Below, piece by piece: positions 8,995 through 17,355 of a stretch of DNA of 64,000 nucleotides (positions are counted from its first letter, which is position 1; every line of letters starts with the position of its first letter). Made by a program: the position numbers and the translations under genes. The notes beneath the pieces were generated by a model. It saw only the letters and a program-made list of their open reading frames with translations, was not told the origin of the DNA and made no database searches. Origin of the DNA: Pelagimonas sp. (GTDB lineage: Bacteria > Pseudomonadota > Alphaproteobacteria > Rhodobacterales > Rhodobacteraceae); assembly GCA_025210455.1 (NCBI GenBank), contig JAOARQ010000049.1, positions 1-64,000 on the forward strand, given 5' to 3'.

Positions 8995-9764
8995 GGCAGC
9001 AGCCCTTTTCCGAGGCGGATCTGAGCCGGGATGCGCTTTTGGGCGGGAAGGTGCAGTTTCATCAGCCACTTTCCGGCTATCGCGCGGGAACGGATCCGGT
9101 GCTTTTGGCGGCTTCGGTGCAGGCGGCGGCGGGGCAAAGCGTGCTGGAACTGGGCTGCGGCGCGGCGCCCGCGCTGTGCTGTCTTGGCGCGCGGGTGGCT
9201 GGTCTGACGCTTTATGGGATCGAATTGCAGGCAGGCTATGCGGATTTGGCGCGGCGCAATCTGGCGGGCAATGGGTTGCAGGGGCAGATCTGGCAGGGGG
9301 ATCTAAGCGCGCCGCCACCGGACATGAAAGCCCTCAGCTTTGATCACGTGATCGCCAACCCGCCGTATTTCGAGGCCGCTAAACGCATTGGGGCGCAGGC
9401 TGAGGATCGCGAACTGGCGCGGGCTGGGGAAACGCCGCTGGCGGATTGGGTGGCCATTGCGGCGAAACGATTGAAGCCAAAAGGCTATGCGACTTTTATT
9501 CAACGGGCGGAACGTCTGCCCGATCTTTTGTCAGCGATGAACCAGCATCTGGGATCTTTGGAACTGGCCCCGCTGGCCCCACGTCTGGGGCGGCCACCCA
9601 GATTGATTTTGGTTCGGGCGCGCAAAGATGGCCGGGCAGATTTTAAGTTCCATGCGCCACTAGTGATTCATGCAGGGGTTGAGCATGTCGAACCCGGAAA
9701 TCAATACACAGAAGTGTTCCGCAAGGTAATGGAAGAGGGCGCAGCCCTCAATTTTTCAGCCTAA
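8991..9764 (+). CDS. tRNA1(Val) adenine-N6 methyltransferase-like protein (TrmN6 family)
   Basis: A 257-residue class I SAM-dependent methyltransferase. The SAM-binding loop is VLELGCGAAP (residues 51-60). NPPY at 123-126 is the signature of N6-adenine and related amino methyltransferases. Length and the early GGKVQFHQPLSGYRAGTDPVLLAA segment match the YfiC/TrmN6 group, which methylates A37 of tRNA-Val. The GTG start overlaps the DUF2007 stop by four bases. The exact RNA substrate is inferred from family membership. Confidence 0.8.
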   Translation: MRQQPFSEADLSRDALLGGKVQFHQPLSGYRAGTDPVLLAASVQAAAGQSVLELGCGAAPALCCLGARVAGLTLYGIELQAGYADLARRNLAGNGLQGQIWQGDLSAPPPDMKALSFDHVIANPPYFEAAKRIGAQAEDRELARAGETPLADWVAIAAKRLKPKGYATFIQRAERLPDLLSAMNQHLGSLELAPLAPRLGRPPRLILVRARKDGRADFKFHAPLVIHAGVEHVEPGNQYTEVFRKVMEEGAALNFSA

Positions 9765-9878
9765 ACGTGCGACATTCCGCCTTTGTCATATTTTGTTTAA
9801 GTTTTTTCGCAGCCGCAGCGTGACAACGGCGATTTTTTTTGCTCGACTGAAATCCTATTCATCATAATGGAGGTTCCC

Positions 9879-10052
9879 ATGAGCTTGAGTTCGCACCTGC
9901 AGGAATTGAAGAAGAAGCACCAGACCCTGTCTGACGCTGTTGAGATGGCTCAACGTGCGCCCGGCACCGATGACCTGCACATCGCGGACATGAAGAAGCA
10001 GAAGCTAAGGCTCAAGGAAGAGATTGCGCGATTGTCGACCGAAGTCGCTTAA
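9879..10052 (+). CDS. YdcH/DUF465 family small protein
   Basis: A 57-residue, highly charged helical protein of the DUF465 (YdcH) family. It has the usual pattern of a heptad-rich helix, SHLQELKKKHQTL, followed by KKQKLRLKEEIARL. I chose ATG 9879, with GGAGG just upstream; an ATG at 9867 contains that ribosome-binding site and is unlikely. A good rho-independent terminator follows 15 bases after the stop, so it is a monocistronic unit. Function of the family is unknown. Confidence 0.85.
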   Translation: MSLSSHLQELKKKHQTLSDAVEMAQRAPGTDDLHIADMKKQKLRLKEEIARLSTEVA

Positions 10053-10066
10053 CTCTACCCAGGATC

Positions 10067-10097
10067 GGACCTGCCTTCGGGCGGGTCCTTTTGTTTT
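10067..10097 (+). terminator. Rho-independent terminator of the DUF465 gene
   Basis: Stem GGACC/GGTCC with inner GCC/GGC pairing around a TTCG-type loop, followed by TTTTGTTTT. It lies directly behind the DUF465 stop codon. Confidence 0.8.
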
Positions 10098-10114
10098 GGG
10101 AGAGCGTCTGCCGC

Positions 10115-11059
10115 CTATACTCCCAGCTCTTCCACAGAGATCAGCGTTTTGCCCTCCATCCCGGTGGGCAATGCCTTGATTTCCGCAAATAGCCAGTCGC
10201 GGAAGGCGGCGATATGGGGGCGGGTTTCCATGCCTTTCACACAGAGAAAACGAAAATGTGCTTTGGTGGTCAGGGCAATGTCATAGGGGCCTACCAGCTG
10301 ACCGGTGGCCAGATAGCGCTGCGCCAGCGAGGTGCGTGTCATCACAACCCCACCCCCGGCGAGGGCGGCATCCAGCGCGTGATCTGCCTGCGAAAATCGC
10401 GCGGTCGGGGCAGGGGTCTCGTCAATGCCGTTGGCGCGGAACCAACTGGCCCAATTGGCGGGAGGATCCATAAAATCGTGGGCACCGTCATGAAACAAAG
10501 GCGCATCCAGCAGGCTTTCGGGTGTGGGATACCGCGTGGCAAGGTCGGCGCGCATCATAGGATAAAGCCCCTCATCCATCAGGCGTTCTGAATGCAGCCC
10601 GATATCTGGCCCATACCCATAGCGGATTGCCACATCGACCTCGTCGCGGTCAAAATCCATCTTGCGCAACCCAGCGACAAAGCGCAGCTCGATTTCGGGA
10701 TGGGCCTGCGCGAAGGCATAGAGCCGTGGGGCAAGGCATTTGGCGGTGAAGGCTGGGCCAGCGGTGACGGACAGCGATTTGGTATCCTGAAGCCGTTTGG
10801 CGGCGGACCAGGCTGTGTGAAGGCGTTCAAATGCATCGCTGGTGCCGGGGGCAAGGGTGCGACCGGATTCAGTTAATTCCACGGCGCGGTTCAGGCGGTG
10901 AAACAGGGGCTGGCCCAGATTTTCTTCGAGGTTTTTGATCTGCAAAGACAGAGCTGCCGGGGTGACATGCAGCTCGCTTGCGGCTTTTGCAAAAGACAGA
11001 TGGCGCGCCGCAGCTTCAAAGGCACGCAGGGCATTCAGCGGGGGGAGGCGGTCTGACAT
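10115..11059 (-). CDS. LysR-family regulator, GcvA-like
   Basis: A 314-residue LysR-type transcription factor. The N-terminal winged helix-turn-helix (about residues 8-65) includes LNALRAFEAAARHLSFAKAA and VTPAALSLQIKNLEE. The remainder is a periplasmic-binding-protein-like effector domain with AIRYGYG and GGGVVMTRTSLAQRYL, the pattern of the GcvA subgroup. The effector and regulon are unknown. It is divergent from a small ORF and then the DMT permease gene, which faces the other way, so no target is obvious. Confidence 0.85.
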   Translation of the reverse strand: MSDRLPPLNALRAFEAAARHLSFAKAASELHVTPAALSLQIKNLEENLGQPLFHRLNRAVELTESGRTLAPGTSDAFERLHTAWSAAKRLQDTKSLSVTAGPAFTAKCLAPRLYAFAQAHPEIELRFVAGLRKMDFDRDEVDVAIRYGYGPDIGLHSERLMDEGLYPMMRADLATRYPTPESLLDAPLFHDGAHDFMDPPANWASWFRANGIDETPAPTARFSQADHALDAALAGGGVVMTRTSLAQRYLATGQLVGPYDIALTTKAHFRFLCVKGMETRPHIAAFRDWLFAEIKALPTGMEGKTLISVEELGV

Positions 11060-11165
11060 GATTTAGTTTTTCTTATGTGATGTGGTTTGAAGTCTCGTTT
11101 GTCAGATTAAAACCAAACACCTATGTTTTCCAGTATCAGATAATCTTAATTCCGGAGATCGGAAA

Positions 11166-11279
11166 ATGTTGGAAGCTCCACAAGACAACCGCCACCGCGA
11201 CGCATTTCGTGCGGCCCATGCCGCGCGTGGAGACATGGTTGCGAAGCTGTGGAAAGCGGTGTTTGCGCGCCGGTCCTGA
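11166..11279 (+). CDS. Small basic ORF, 37 residues
   Basis: A short reading frame beginning MLEAPQDNRHRDAFRAAHAA and ending FARRS. GGAG at 11154-11157 lies eight bases before the ATG, and an inverted-repeat terminator follows the stop by about 45 bases. The product is amphipathic and basic, without a recognised domain. Ribosome-binding site, isolated position and dedicated terminator make it more plausible than a random frame. I do not know its function. Confidence 0.45.
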   Translation: MLEAPQDNRHRDAFRAAHAARGDMVAKLWKAVFARRS

Positions 11280-11322
11280 CCGCAGATCACTCCGACGGTC
11301 CCGACCTGCAATGGTCGCAAGG

Positions 11323-11359
11323 AAACGCCTCCGAACCCTAGGGCTGCGGGGGCGTTTTC
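11323..11359. terminator. Bidirectional terminator-like inverted repeat
   Basis: AAACGCC(T)CCG and CGG(G)GGCGTTT form a stem closing on a nested palindrome CCCTAGGG. T-runs on both strands would serve the small ORF on the plus strand and the DMT permease gene on the minus strand, whose stop codon lies inside the loop. Confidence 0.65.
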
Positions 11360-12225
11360 CGTTGCTGGCGGGCGCTGCCCCAGGCGGCAAGGCCAGCGCC
11401 GCTGGCGATCAGCGCGGCGGCAAGAATCAATGTCCAGCCTGCATCCGCAAATCCTGCGAGAATCAGCACCAATGTCGACAGCAAAGGCGCCGCATAGCTG
11501 GCGGTGCCCAGCATCTGGATATCGCCGCGTTTTACCCCGATGTCCCATACATAAAAGGCCAGCCCGACTGGCCCCAGACCCAAGGCCAGAACCGAACCCC
11601 AGGCCAGAGGTGTGCTGGGCCAGAGCGTATCTTCAAAGATCAGATGCATGCCCGCAGAAAGAATGGCAGTGGCGACGCAGAAAACAGCCACAGTTTCGGT
11701 AGGCACCTCCCCCAACCTGCGCGAGATCACCGAATAACCTGACCAAGTGAGCGCACAAAAAAAGGCCAGACCAAGCCCGGGCAGAGACGCAGGATCAAAG
11801 TTTGCTCCGCCGCGCAGCACGATCAGTGCCGCCCCACCGAAGGCGACCAAGGCACCAATGACATGCAATGGACCAAGGCGTTCGCCGGGCAGGAGGCCGG
11901 AAAAGAGAACGATCAACAGCGGCCAGAGATAGGCGATCAGCCCGGCTTCGGCGGGGGGCGCAAGGCGCAGCGCGGAAAAGTACAGCGCGTGATAGCCAAA
12001 AAGGCCAAGGGTGCCAAAGGCGTAGATCTTCCAGCTTGTGTTGCGCAACTGCGCCCAACCCCCGGTGATCGTGACCCAGAGCACCCCGATGGTGCCCCCT
12101 ACAGTGAAGGTAAGGGCATTCAGCAAAAGCGGCGGCACAGGCGCAGATCCGACAGTGAACAATGCCAGCAAAGCCCAGAGCAGGACGGCGATAAACCCGA
12201 TGAAGGTGGCGGTACGGCGTGTCAT
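11338..12225 (-). CDS. DMT superfamily (EamA) transporter
   Basis: A 295-residue integral membrane protein with about ten hydrophobic helices arranged as two EamA repeats. The second half contains LGSVLALGLGPVGLAFYVWDIGVKRGD and several Gly/Ala-rich helices. This is the drug/metabolite exporter fold; substrates of such proteins include amino acids and metabolites, and none can be assigned here. I chose ATG 12225 (MTRRTATFIGF) because the upstream 52 codons are Arg/Ser rich and unlike a transporter N-terminus. No clear ribosome-binding site precedes it. Confidence 0.85.
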   Translation of the reverse strand: MTRRTATFIGFIAVLLWALLALFTVGSAPVPPLLLNALTFTVGGTIGVLWVTITGGWAQLRNTSWKIYAFGTLGLFGYHALYFSALRLAPPAEAGLIAYLWPLLIVLFSGLLPGERLGPLHVIGALVAFGGAALIVLRGGANFDPASLPGLGLAFFCALTWSGYSVISRRLGEVPTETVAVFCVATAILSAGMHLIFEDTLWPSTPLAWGSVLALGLGPVGLAFYVWDIGVKRGDIQMLGTASYAAPLLSTLVLILAGFADAGWTLILAAALIASGAGLAAWGSARQQRKTPPQP

Positions 12226-12258
12226 AGAGGTTTGGTAGAGGGTAACCGCAGGCGTGAA

Positions 12259-12288
12259 AAGCAAAAAGCGCCCCACCAAGGGGGCGCT
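12259..12288 (-). terminator. Terminator of phaB
   Basis: On the minus strand AGCGCCCC pairs with GGGGCGCT and is followed by TTTTTGCTTTT, just downstream of the acetoacetyl-CoA reductase gene. Confidence 0.8.
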
Positions 12289-12322
12289 CTTCAAGCCCTT
12301 GCGGGCTTTCCTCGCGCGGCGC

Positions 12323-13045
12323 TTAAACGAAGAACTGCGCGCCGTTGGCCGAGATGGTCGAGCCATTGATAAAGCCTGCATCGTCAGAAGCCAGGAAGGT
12401 CACGCAGCGCGCGATTTCCTCTGGCTCGCCCAGACGGCCAGCTGGGATCTGACCGATGATCGATTCACGGACTTTTTCAGGCACGGCCATAACCATTTCG
12501 GTGGCGATATAGCCGGGGCAGATTGCGTTGGCGGTGATACCCGCGCGCGCGCCTTCCTGCGCCAGCGATTTGACGATCCCCAGATCACCGGCTTTGGTGG
12601 CGGCATAGTTCACCTGCGCGAACTGGCCTTTCTGACCGTTGATCGAGCTGATCACGATGATACGGCCGAACTTGCGTTCGCGCATGCCGGGCCAGATCGG
12701 ATGAATGGTGTTGAACACGCCGGTCAGGTTGGTGTCGATCACCTCTTTCCACGCTTCTGGGGTCATCTTGTGGAAAGGCGCATCGCGGGTGATGCCAGCG
12801 TTGGCCACAACCACGTCGATGGGGCCAAGATCGGCTTCGACCTGCGCCAGACCTGCTTTTGAGGCCTCGTAATCGGCAACGTTCCATTTGTAGGTTTTGA
12901 TGCCTGTTGCTTCGGTGAAGGCTGCGGCCTTTTCATCGTTGCCCGCATAAGTGGCGGCCACTTCGTAACCTTCCGCTTTCAGCGCTTTTGAAATTGCTTC
13001 GCCGATGCCGCGGCTGCCGCCGGTCACAAGTGCTACTCTTGCCAT
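12323..13045 (-). CDS. phaB: Acetoacetyl-CoA reductase
   Basis: PhaB reduces acetoacetyl-CoA to (R)-3-hydroxybutyryl-CoA with NADPH, the second step of polyhydroxybutyrate synthesis. The 240-residue short-chain dehydrogenase has TGGSRGIG at residues 8-15, NAG at about 82, and catalytic Ser133/134, Tyr147 and Lys151 in SSINGQKGQFAQVNYAATK. GGAGG sits just upstream of the start. phaA lies upstream on the same strand, but a terminator and about 130 further bases separate them, so phaB probably also has its own promoter. Confidence 0.95.
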   Translation of the reverse strand: MARVALVTGGSRGIGEAISKALKAEGYEVAATYAGNDEKAAAFTEATGIKTYKWNVADYEASKAGLAQVEADLGPIDVVVANAGITRDAPFHKMTPEAWKEVIDTNLTGVFNTIHPIWPGMRERKFGRIIVISSINGQKGQFAQVNYAATKAGDLGIVKSLAQEGARAGITANAICPGYIATEMVMAVPEKVRESIIGQIPAGRLGEPEEIARCVTFLASDDAGFINGSTISANGAQFFV

Positions 13046-13132
13046 GGGTCTCTCCTCCAGTCAGGTGTAAGTGCTTTGGTAATGTTGTTATGCGTTGGGC
13101 GCAACCAGCGCAACAATATTGCGTGAATAAAT

Positions 13133-13147
13133 TGCCGCACTGCGGCA
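13133..13147. promoter_or_regulatory. Palindrome upstream of phaB
   Basis: A perfect 15-base dyad, TGCCGCA-C-TGCGGCA, lies about 90 bases upstream of the phaB start and downstream of the phaA terminator. A second dyad, CGCAA/TTGCG, is at 13109-13123. They are candidate operators for a PHB-cycle regulator; the identity of the regulator is inference. Confidence 0.4.
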
Positions 13148-13176
13148 GATTTTGGTTGGGGGCGGGGTCGATGCCA

Positions 13177-13204
13177 AGAAAAAGGGGCGCTCTTGGCGCC
13201 CCTC
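13177..13204 (-). terminator. Terminator of phaA
   Basis: On the minus strand GGGGCGC(C) pairs with GCGCCCC around a short loop and is followed by TTTTTCTT. It falls about 20 bases after the phaA stop and separates phaA from phaB. Confidence 0.75.
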
Positions 13205-13223
13205 TATATCCTGTTTGCCGGTC

Positions 13224-14399
13224 TTACGGGCGCTCCAGGCACATGGCCACGCCCATTCCGCCGCCGATGCATAGGGTCGCGAGACCTTTCTTGGCGTCAC
13301 GGCGCTTCATTTCGAACAGCAGGGTGTTTAGAATACGCGCACCAGAGGCACCAATCGGGTGACCGATCGCGATGGCACCACCGTTTACGTTCACGATATC
13401 CGGATTCCAGCCCATGTCTTTGTTTACGGCGCAGGCCTGCGCGGCAAAGGCTTCGTTGGCTTCGACCAGATCCAGATCTTCAGCAGTCCAGCCTGCTTTC
13501 TCCAGCGCCTTTTTCGAGGCGTGGATCGGGCCAACACCCATGATTGACGGATCAAGACCAGCGGTGGCGTAAGAGGCGATACGGGCCAGTGGCTCAATGC
13601 CGCGCTTTTCAGCTTCGTCGGCGGTCATCAGCAGGGCACCCGCCGCGCCATCGTTGAGACCCGAGGCATTGGCCGCGGTGACCGATCCCTCTTTGGTGAA
13701 GGCCGGACGCAGTTTCTGCATGGCTTCGATGGTGGCACCGTGGCGGATGTATTCGTCTTTGTCGACGATGATGTCACCTTTGCGGGTCTTCACGGTGAAA
13801 GGGATGATCTCATCTGCGAATTTGCCAGCGTTCTGAGCCGCTTCCGCCTTGTTTTGCGAGGCAACAGCAAAAACATCCTGCATCTCGCGCGAGATGTCCC
13901 ACTGATTGGCAACGTTCTCAGCGGTCTGGCCCATGTGGTAGCCATTGAACGCATCCCACAGCCCGTCTCTGATCATCGAGTCGATGTATTTCATGTCGCC
14001 CATTTTGTGGCCTGCGCGCAGGTGCGCGACATGGGGTGACAGTGTCATGTTTTCCTGACCACCGGCGCAAACGATTGAAGCATCGCCCAGCAGAATGTGC
14101 TGTGCAGCAATCGCAACCGAGCGCAGGCCCGAGCCACAGACCTGGTTGATCGACCAGGCCGAGCTTTCCTGCGGCAGGCCGGCATTGATATGTGCCTGAC
14201 GTGCGGGGTTCTGACCCTGACCAGCTGTCAGAACCTGACCAAGAATGGTTTCTGAGACCTCGCCTTTTTCGATACCCGCGCGGGCAACCAGTGCTTCCAG
14301 AACGGTGGCACCCAGATCATGTGCCGGTGTGTTTGCGAATGAACCGCTAAAGCTGCCCACGGCCGTGCGTGCAGCGCTTGCGATAACGATATTGGTCAT
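13224..14399 (-). CDS. phaA: Acetyl-CoA C-acetyltransferase (beta-ketothiolase)
   Basis: PhaA condenses two acetyl-CoA to acetoacetyl-CoA, the entry to polyhydroxybutyrate synthesis. The 391-residue thiolase has the nucleophile Cys88 in [10 protein letters not shown], His347 in GHPIGASGA and Cys377 in CIGGGMG, the three catalytic residues. ATG 14399 is preceded by GGAGG; a longer frame to 14468 adds 23 atypical residues. A PhaR-type motif lies about 106 bases upstream. A terminator separates it from phaB, so the pair is not one simple operon. Confidence 0.95.
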   Translation of the reverse strand: MTNIVIASAARTAVGSFSGSFANTPAHDLGATVLEALVARAGIEKGEVSETILGQVLTAGQGQNPARQAHINAGLPQESSAWSINQVCGSGLRSVAIAAQHILLGDASIVCAGGQENMTLSPHVAHLRAGHKMGDMKYIDSMIRDGLWDAFNGYHMGQTAENVANQWDISREMQDVFAVASQNKAEAAQNAGKFADEIIPFTVKTRKGDIIVDKDEYIRHGATIEAMQKLRPAFTKEGSVTAANASGLNDGAAGALLMTADEAEKRGIEPLARIASYATAGLDPSIMGVGPIHASKKALEKAGWTAEDLDLVEANEAFAAQACAVNKDMGWNPDIVNVNGGAIAIGHPIGASGARILNTLLFEMKRRDAKKGLATLCIGGGMGVAMCLERP

Positions 14400-14504
14400 A
14401 GTTTTTCCTCCAGCCAAGCGACGTGCTTCAAAAGAAACACCGCTGATCCCGCGCTGGTGCGGAACCATTCACTTCCCGCCTGTTGACCAAAGGGATACTT
14501 TATT

Positions 14505-14515
14505 CTGCGATGCAG
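14505..14515. promoter_or_regulatory. Candidate PhaR operator upstream of phaA
   Basis: CTGCGATGCAG matches the CTGC-N3-GCAG motif reported for the PHB regulator PhaR in Rhodobacter and Paracoccus. It lies about 106 bases upstream of the phaA start. Binding is inferred. Confidence 0.5.
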
Positions 14516-14561
14516 AAGAAGAGACTTTCTGTCTCATGCTGAAAGAGTAAGCAAATGCCCG

Positions 14562-15389
14562 TCAGGCCTGTTTCAGATCTCGATCTTCGCGCCAGTGTGG
14601 GCGCACGACCGGGGCCCCAAAGTAATAGCCTTGCAGGCAATTCAGGCCAAGGGCCTGTAATGTCAGGGCGTCCTGTTCATTTTCAACGAACTCAGCCACG
14701 GTGAACATGTCGAACTGTTCGGCGATTTTTACCATTGCTGAGACCAGAACCTGATTGTCCGGGTCGGTGCTGATTCCCCGTGCAAATGTGCCGTCAATTT
14801 TCAGCACGTCAAAGCTGAAATCTTTGAAATGGCGCAATGCAGTATAGCCTGCGCCAAAGTCATCCATGGCAAAAGTGATTCCCCGCATTTGCAGATCATC
14901 CATGAAACTGACCACCAGTTCGGGGATGGTCATGGCAGATTGTTCGGTGATCTCAAGAATCAGGCGTTCGGCAATTGTAGGATCCTGTTTCAAACCGCGA
15001 TTCAGCGTATTCATCCACTTTTTATACCCGACAGAGCGCGCAGACATATTGATGGACAGGCGCAGATCGGGCACCCGGGCAAGTTCCTTGAGGCCCATAT
15101 CAAGGGCCAGACAATCCAGCAGCCGCCCGTATTCAGTGTCTTCGACTGCGCCGATGAATTCGGCGGCAGGGATAACCCGGCCGGTTTCATCCAGAACGCG
15201 AATCAAGCCCTCATAGAAAGCGACACGGTTGAAAGCGCCGGCTTGTACGACAGGTTGGAAAGCCAGTAGAACCTGGCGGTGTTTGATTGCGCGGCGCACC
15301 ATGTCCATGATATTGGCATCACGGCTTTGGACTGCGTGATCCAGCGCGTTCCGGGCGCCCCCTGTCATTTCTTTACTCATATTGGCCAC
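14562..15389 (-). CDS. EAL domain protein (putative c-di-GMP phosphodiesterase)
   Basis: A 275-residue single EAL domain without an attached GGDEF, sensor or membrane segment. Most catalytic residues are visible: NMSARS, EITEQ, AMDDFGAGY, LKIDGTF, AEFVENE and LQGYYFG. The signature EAL itself reads EGL in FYEGLIRV. Such enzymes hydrolyse c-di-GMP to pGpG; activity here is likely but unproven. A GTG at 15389, five bases after GGAGG, gives the best start; ATG 15380 is three codons downstream. Confidence 0.8.
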   Translation of the reverse strand: MANMSKEMTGGARNALDHAVQSRDANIMDMVRRAIKHRQVLLAFQPVVQAGAFNRVAFYEGLIRVLDETGRVIPAAEFIGAVEDTEYGRLLDCLALDMGLKELARVPDLRLSINMSARSVGYKKWMNTLNRGLKQDPTIAERLILEITEQSAMTIPELVVSFMDDLQMRGITFAMDDFGAGYTALRHFKDFSFDVLKIDGTFARGISTDPDNQVLVSAMVKIAEQFDMFTVAEFVENEQDALTLQALGLNCLQGYYFGAPVVRPHWREDRDLKQA

Positions 15390-15501
15390 AAGTGCCTCCG
15401 TTCCCAACCACCCTCTGTTTTGCCAGCAAGGGTTTAAGCGAGCCTTAAAACCTGAATTTGCGTTGAATTGTTGATATTGACGCCTGCGGCCCGCTCTGGG
15501 C

Positions 15502-15529
15502 TTGACTCTGGTTCCACGCCCCGTATAAG
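15502..15529 (+). promoter_or_regulatory. Sigma-70 promoter of rpsD
   Basis: TTGACT at 15502-15507 and TATAAG at 15524-15529 are separated by 16 bases, a strong housekeeping promoter. Transcription should begin near 15536, leaving a leader of about 200 bases before rpsD. Confidence 0.75.
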
Positions 15530-15535
15530 CGCGCT

Positions 15536-15736
15536 TCGTTGGTGTTGGAGGCCCCCGCAAGGGGATGCCTGTCGTTCTGGCCAAAAGCCAGGGAGAGGAC
15601 AACGCCCTTTACAACGGCTCAAGGCCCCTTTGGGCCGGGACACACGTCGGGGCAGTGCGCGGATGCGATGTTGACCCAAACCGTGGGAACCGGATTTCAG
15701 GGATGGCTGGAAAGCCCATTATAAAGGAGATCAGCC
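15536..15736 (+). ncRNA. Structured rpsD leader RNA
   Basis: The leader can fold into a three-way junction. The outer stem is CGTTG (15537-15541) with CAACG (15600-15604). One arm is AGGC-CCCC closed by a GCAA tetraloop with GGGG-GCCT (15549-15570). The second arm is CTGGC/GCCAG (15577-15591). A further hairpin GGCCC/GGGCC follows at about 15623-15636. No ORF with a ribosome-binding site is present. By analogy with S4-repressed operons it may mediate autoregulation; that is inference. Confidence 0.5.
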
Positions 15737-16357
15737 GTGACCAAACGCACGTCTGCCAAGTACAAAATCGACCGCCGCATGGGCGAAAACATCTGGGGCC
15801 GTCCAAAGTCGCCAGTAAACCGCCGCGAATATGGCCCCGGCCAGCACGGTCAGCGCCGCAAGGGCAAACTGTCTGACTTCGGTCTGCAGCTGCGCGCCAA
15901 GCAGAAGCTGAAAGGCTACTACGGCGACCTGACTGAAAAACAGTTCCGCCGCATCTATGCCGAAGCTGAGCGCCTGAAAGGCGATACCGGCGAAAACCTG
16001 ATCGGTCTGCTGGAGCGCCGTCTGGATGCGGTTGTTTACCGCGCCAAGTTCGTTGCCACCGTTTTCGCGGCCCGCCAGTTCGTGAACCACGGCCACGTCA
16101 CCGTAAACGGCAAGCGCGTGAACATTCCTTCGTACCGCGTCAAAGAAGGTGACGTGATCGAAGTGCGCGACAAGTCCAAGCAGATGGTTGCTCTGCTGGA
16201 AGCTGTTGCTCTGCCTGAGCGTGACGTTCCTGACTATGTCGAAGCAGATCACTCGAAAATGAAAGCCACTTTCGTGCGTACACCGGGCCTGTCGGACGTT
16301 CCGTACCCGGTTGTTATGGAGCCGAATCTGGTTATCGAATACTACGCTCAGAACTAA
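15737..16357 (+). CDS. rpsD: 30S ribosomal protein S4
   Basis: S4 nucleates assembly of the 30S body on 16S rRNA and in several bacteria represses its own translation. The 206-residue protein begins [20 protein letters not shown] and has the S4 RNA-binding domain at about residues 94-155 ([12 protein letters not shown]...[15 protein letters not shown]). The GTG start at 15737 has AAAGGAG at 15723-15729. It is monocistronic, with a strong promoter, long structured leader and terminator. Confidence 0.97.
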   Translation: MTKRTSAKYKIDRRMGENIWGRPKSPVNRREYGPGQHGQRRKGKLSDFGLQLRAKQKLKGYYGDLTEKQFRRIYAEAERLKGDTGENLIGLLERRLDAVVYRAKFVATVFAARQFVNHGHVTVNGKRVNIPSYRVKEGDVIEVRDKSKQMVALLEAVALPERDVPDYVEADHSKMKATFVRTPGLSDVPYPVVMEPNLVIEYYAQN

Positions 16358-16376
16358 ATCTGAGCCGACCGATGCG

Positions 16377-16403
16377 AAAGGCCGCCCTTGGGGCGGCCTT
16401 TTT
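16377..16403 (+). terminator. Terminator of rpsD
   Basis: AGGCCGCCC pairs with GGGCGGCC(T) across a two-base-slipped loop, followed by TTTTT. It lies 20 bases after the rpsD stop. Confidence 0.85.
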
Positions 16404-16417
16404 GTATGTACAGCGGG

Positions 16418-17269
16418 CTACAAACAGGTGCGCAGCACAGTCTCGATCGGTGTTGGTTTGAACCCCGGTAAAAGGCTGTTGAAACGCTTGGCCGACAGGG
16501 CGTGATCTGTGTGCCAGAGATAGCGCATTTCCATCAGTTCTCGGGCCAGTTCCCAAAAGGGGGCGGTCAGGGTCAGAGCCCACCAAGGGAATGACTCAAA
16601 GCGCAAAGGCCGTTGCAAAATCTGTTCCAGATGTACCTTCAGATCTTCTCCGCTCAGCGTATGGCCGGGGAAGGGGATGTCTTCGAAAGCTGCCAATGAA
16701 CTGCGCATGTCAGCCAGTTCAGCAGCGGCGCGGGCCCAGTCAGGCAGATAGCAAGCGGCCTGACGCACGTCTTCAGGGCCGGGCAACATGATTTTTCCTT
16801 TTGTGATATGACGCAGATAGATCAGTGAAAATACGTCATCGCCCTGATCTGGGTCGATAAAATTCCCTGCCCGTAACACAATGGTCTGCACGCCGCTATC
16901 ACGATAGCTTTGCTCCATTTGCAACCGAATCCGTCCCTTGCGGCTGACAGGGTTGGGCGGGGTCGTTTCCGACCATACCCCGGGCTGATCGCCAAAATGA
17001 TAGACATTTCCGGGCAGAACGACCGTTGCACCATGAGCCTGCGCCGCGTCAATGATCTGCGCCGTATACTGGGGAAGCAGCTCTGCCCAGTTGTGGTAGT
17101 TTGGCGGGTTAAAGCCATTTACGATCACATCCACCCCGCGCGCGGCTTGCATAAGGGTGTCTGTGGCGCGATTGAAACGGCGTATATGCCAACCTGCAGT
17201 TGCAAAAGACTGCGCGCTGTGACGCCCGATCTTTCCCGAAGCGCCAAGTATGAGGGCGGTCTGTGTCAT
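16418..17269 (-). CDS. NAD(P)-binding epimerase/dehydratase-like protein
   Basis: A 283-residue extended short-chain dehydrogenase-like protein. The N-terminal nucleotide loop is GASGKIG (residues 9-15), and VDVIVNGFNPP and VVLPGNVYHFGD follow. The canonical YxxxK is altered: the region reads RKGRIRLQMEQSYRDSG, so a true epimerase activity is uncertain and an NmrA-like or reductase role is possible. It is divergent from a LysR gene across a short region with a perfect palindrome, which suggests that the LysR protein controls it. Confidence 0.7.
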   Translation of the reverse strand: MTQTALILGASGKIGRHSAQSFATAGWHIRRFNRATDTLMQAARGVDVIVNGFNPPNYHNWAELLPQYTAQIIDAAQAHGATVVLPGNVYHFGDQPGVWSETTPPNPVSRKGRIRLQMEQSYRDSGVQTIVLRAGNFIDPDQGDDVFSLIYLRHITKGKIMLPGPEDVRQAACYLPDWARAAAELADMRSSLAAFEDIPFPGHTLSGEDLKVHLEQILQRPLRFESFPWWALTLTAPFWELARELMEMRYLWHTDHALSAKRFNSLLPGFKPTPIETVLRTCL

Positions 17270-17300
17270 ATGATGCTCCTTGTGATTTGTGATCGGATAT

Positions 17301-17320
17301 AGTTCATTCGAAAATGAACT
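17301..17320. promoter_or_regulatory. LysR operator palindrome
   Basis: AGTTCATT-CGAA-AATGAACT is a perfect 20-base palindrome midway between the divergent epimerase and LysR genes, flanked by ATAT on both sides. Position and symmetry fit a LysR-type binding site. Confidence 0.6.
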
Positions 17321-17355
17321 GATATTTACCGTTATCGTTTAATGGATATTCAATA

